This document shows positions 63,600-64,000 of a stretch of 64,000 nt of DNA, piece by piece (within the stretch, counting starts at the first letter, position 1; every line of letters begins with the position of its first letter). The notes under the pieces are model-generated. The model had not been told where the DNA came from. It did not search any database and saw only the letters and a list, made by a program, of their open reading frames with translations. The stretch is from Psychroflexus salarius. GTDB lineage: Bacteria; Bacteroidota; Bacteroidia; Flavobacteriales; Flavobacteriaceae. The stretch covers positions 62,001 to 126,000 of the forward strand of contig NZ_FQTW01000001.1 in the NCBI RefSeq assembly GCF_900129035.1, read 5' to 3'. The position numbers and the translations under genes were made by a program.

Positions 63600-64000
<401 letters not shown>

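Overview
The window is a stretch of chromosome from a low-GC marine member of the Bacteroidota, almost certainly family Flavobacteriaceae. The evidence is a type IX secretion C-terminal sorting domain, a YtxJ-type bacillithiol redox protein, many promoters of the Bacteroidota form TAnnTTTG close to start codons, almost no Shine-Dalgarno sequences, clpC divergent from gyrA, and a green-type proteorhodopsin next to blh. I do not assign a genus. I saw no rRNA, tRNA, CRISPR array, prophage or complete insertion sequence.

Layout. 1-384: 5' part of a PepSY-like lipoprotein gene that runs off the window. 484-6826: a tight, partly overlapping operon encoding an FAD oxidoreductase, a methyltransferase, a type III polyketide synthase and a small dedicated fatty-acid-synthase set (FabL-like reductase, FabZ-like dehydratase, ketosynthase, acyl carrier protein, phosphopantetheinyl transferase, one small membrane protein). 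It probably makes a phenolic or pyrone-type lipid. 6877-13276: a secreted protein, RecQ, an Rrf2 regulator with a Cys cluster, an SLC13/TrkA-C transporter with a palindrome at its promoter, PhzF and YtxJ. 13322-25454: a T9SS-exported protein, DUF429, parE and parC with a membrane protein between them, a lipoprotein, an XRE regulator, an M14 peptidase, an Lrp regulator and HPF. 25600-39070: an FAD/Fe-S oxidoreductase, a lipoprotein, an LpxH-like hydrolase, aroC, a DAACS symporter, clpB, an OmpW-like protein, a serine hydrolase, a PH-domain protein, ApbE and a small membrane protein. 39313-43122: a single-chain Eco57I/type IIG restriction-modification protein, the most island-like gene here.

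43422-54394 is the most striking region. Seven minus-strand genes with gaps of 25 bp or less run from an outer-membrane porin through a two-component sodium:solute symporter, a symporter-histidine kinase fusion and a receiver-only response regulator to a 1286-residue protein. That protein fuses a complete propionyl-CoA-synthetase-like module to a complete acetyl-CoA synthetase. Just upstream, on the same strand, lies a small protein resembling the DNA-binding part of an IS1-type transposase without any catalytic domain. I read this as one system that senses, imports and activates acetate and propionate.

54528-64000: YaaA, a CstB-like persulfide dioxygenase/rhodanese, a dihaem cytochrome c peroxidase, a likely 39-aa small protein, an Fe-S type sulfonucleotide reductase, proteorhodopsin and blh (divergent, each with its own TATATTTG box), clpC and the first 398 bases of gyrA. 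Proteorhodopsin pumps protons with retinal made by Blh from beta-carotene; the carotenoid genes are not in the window.
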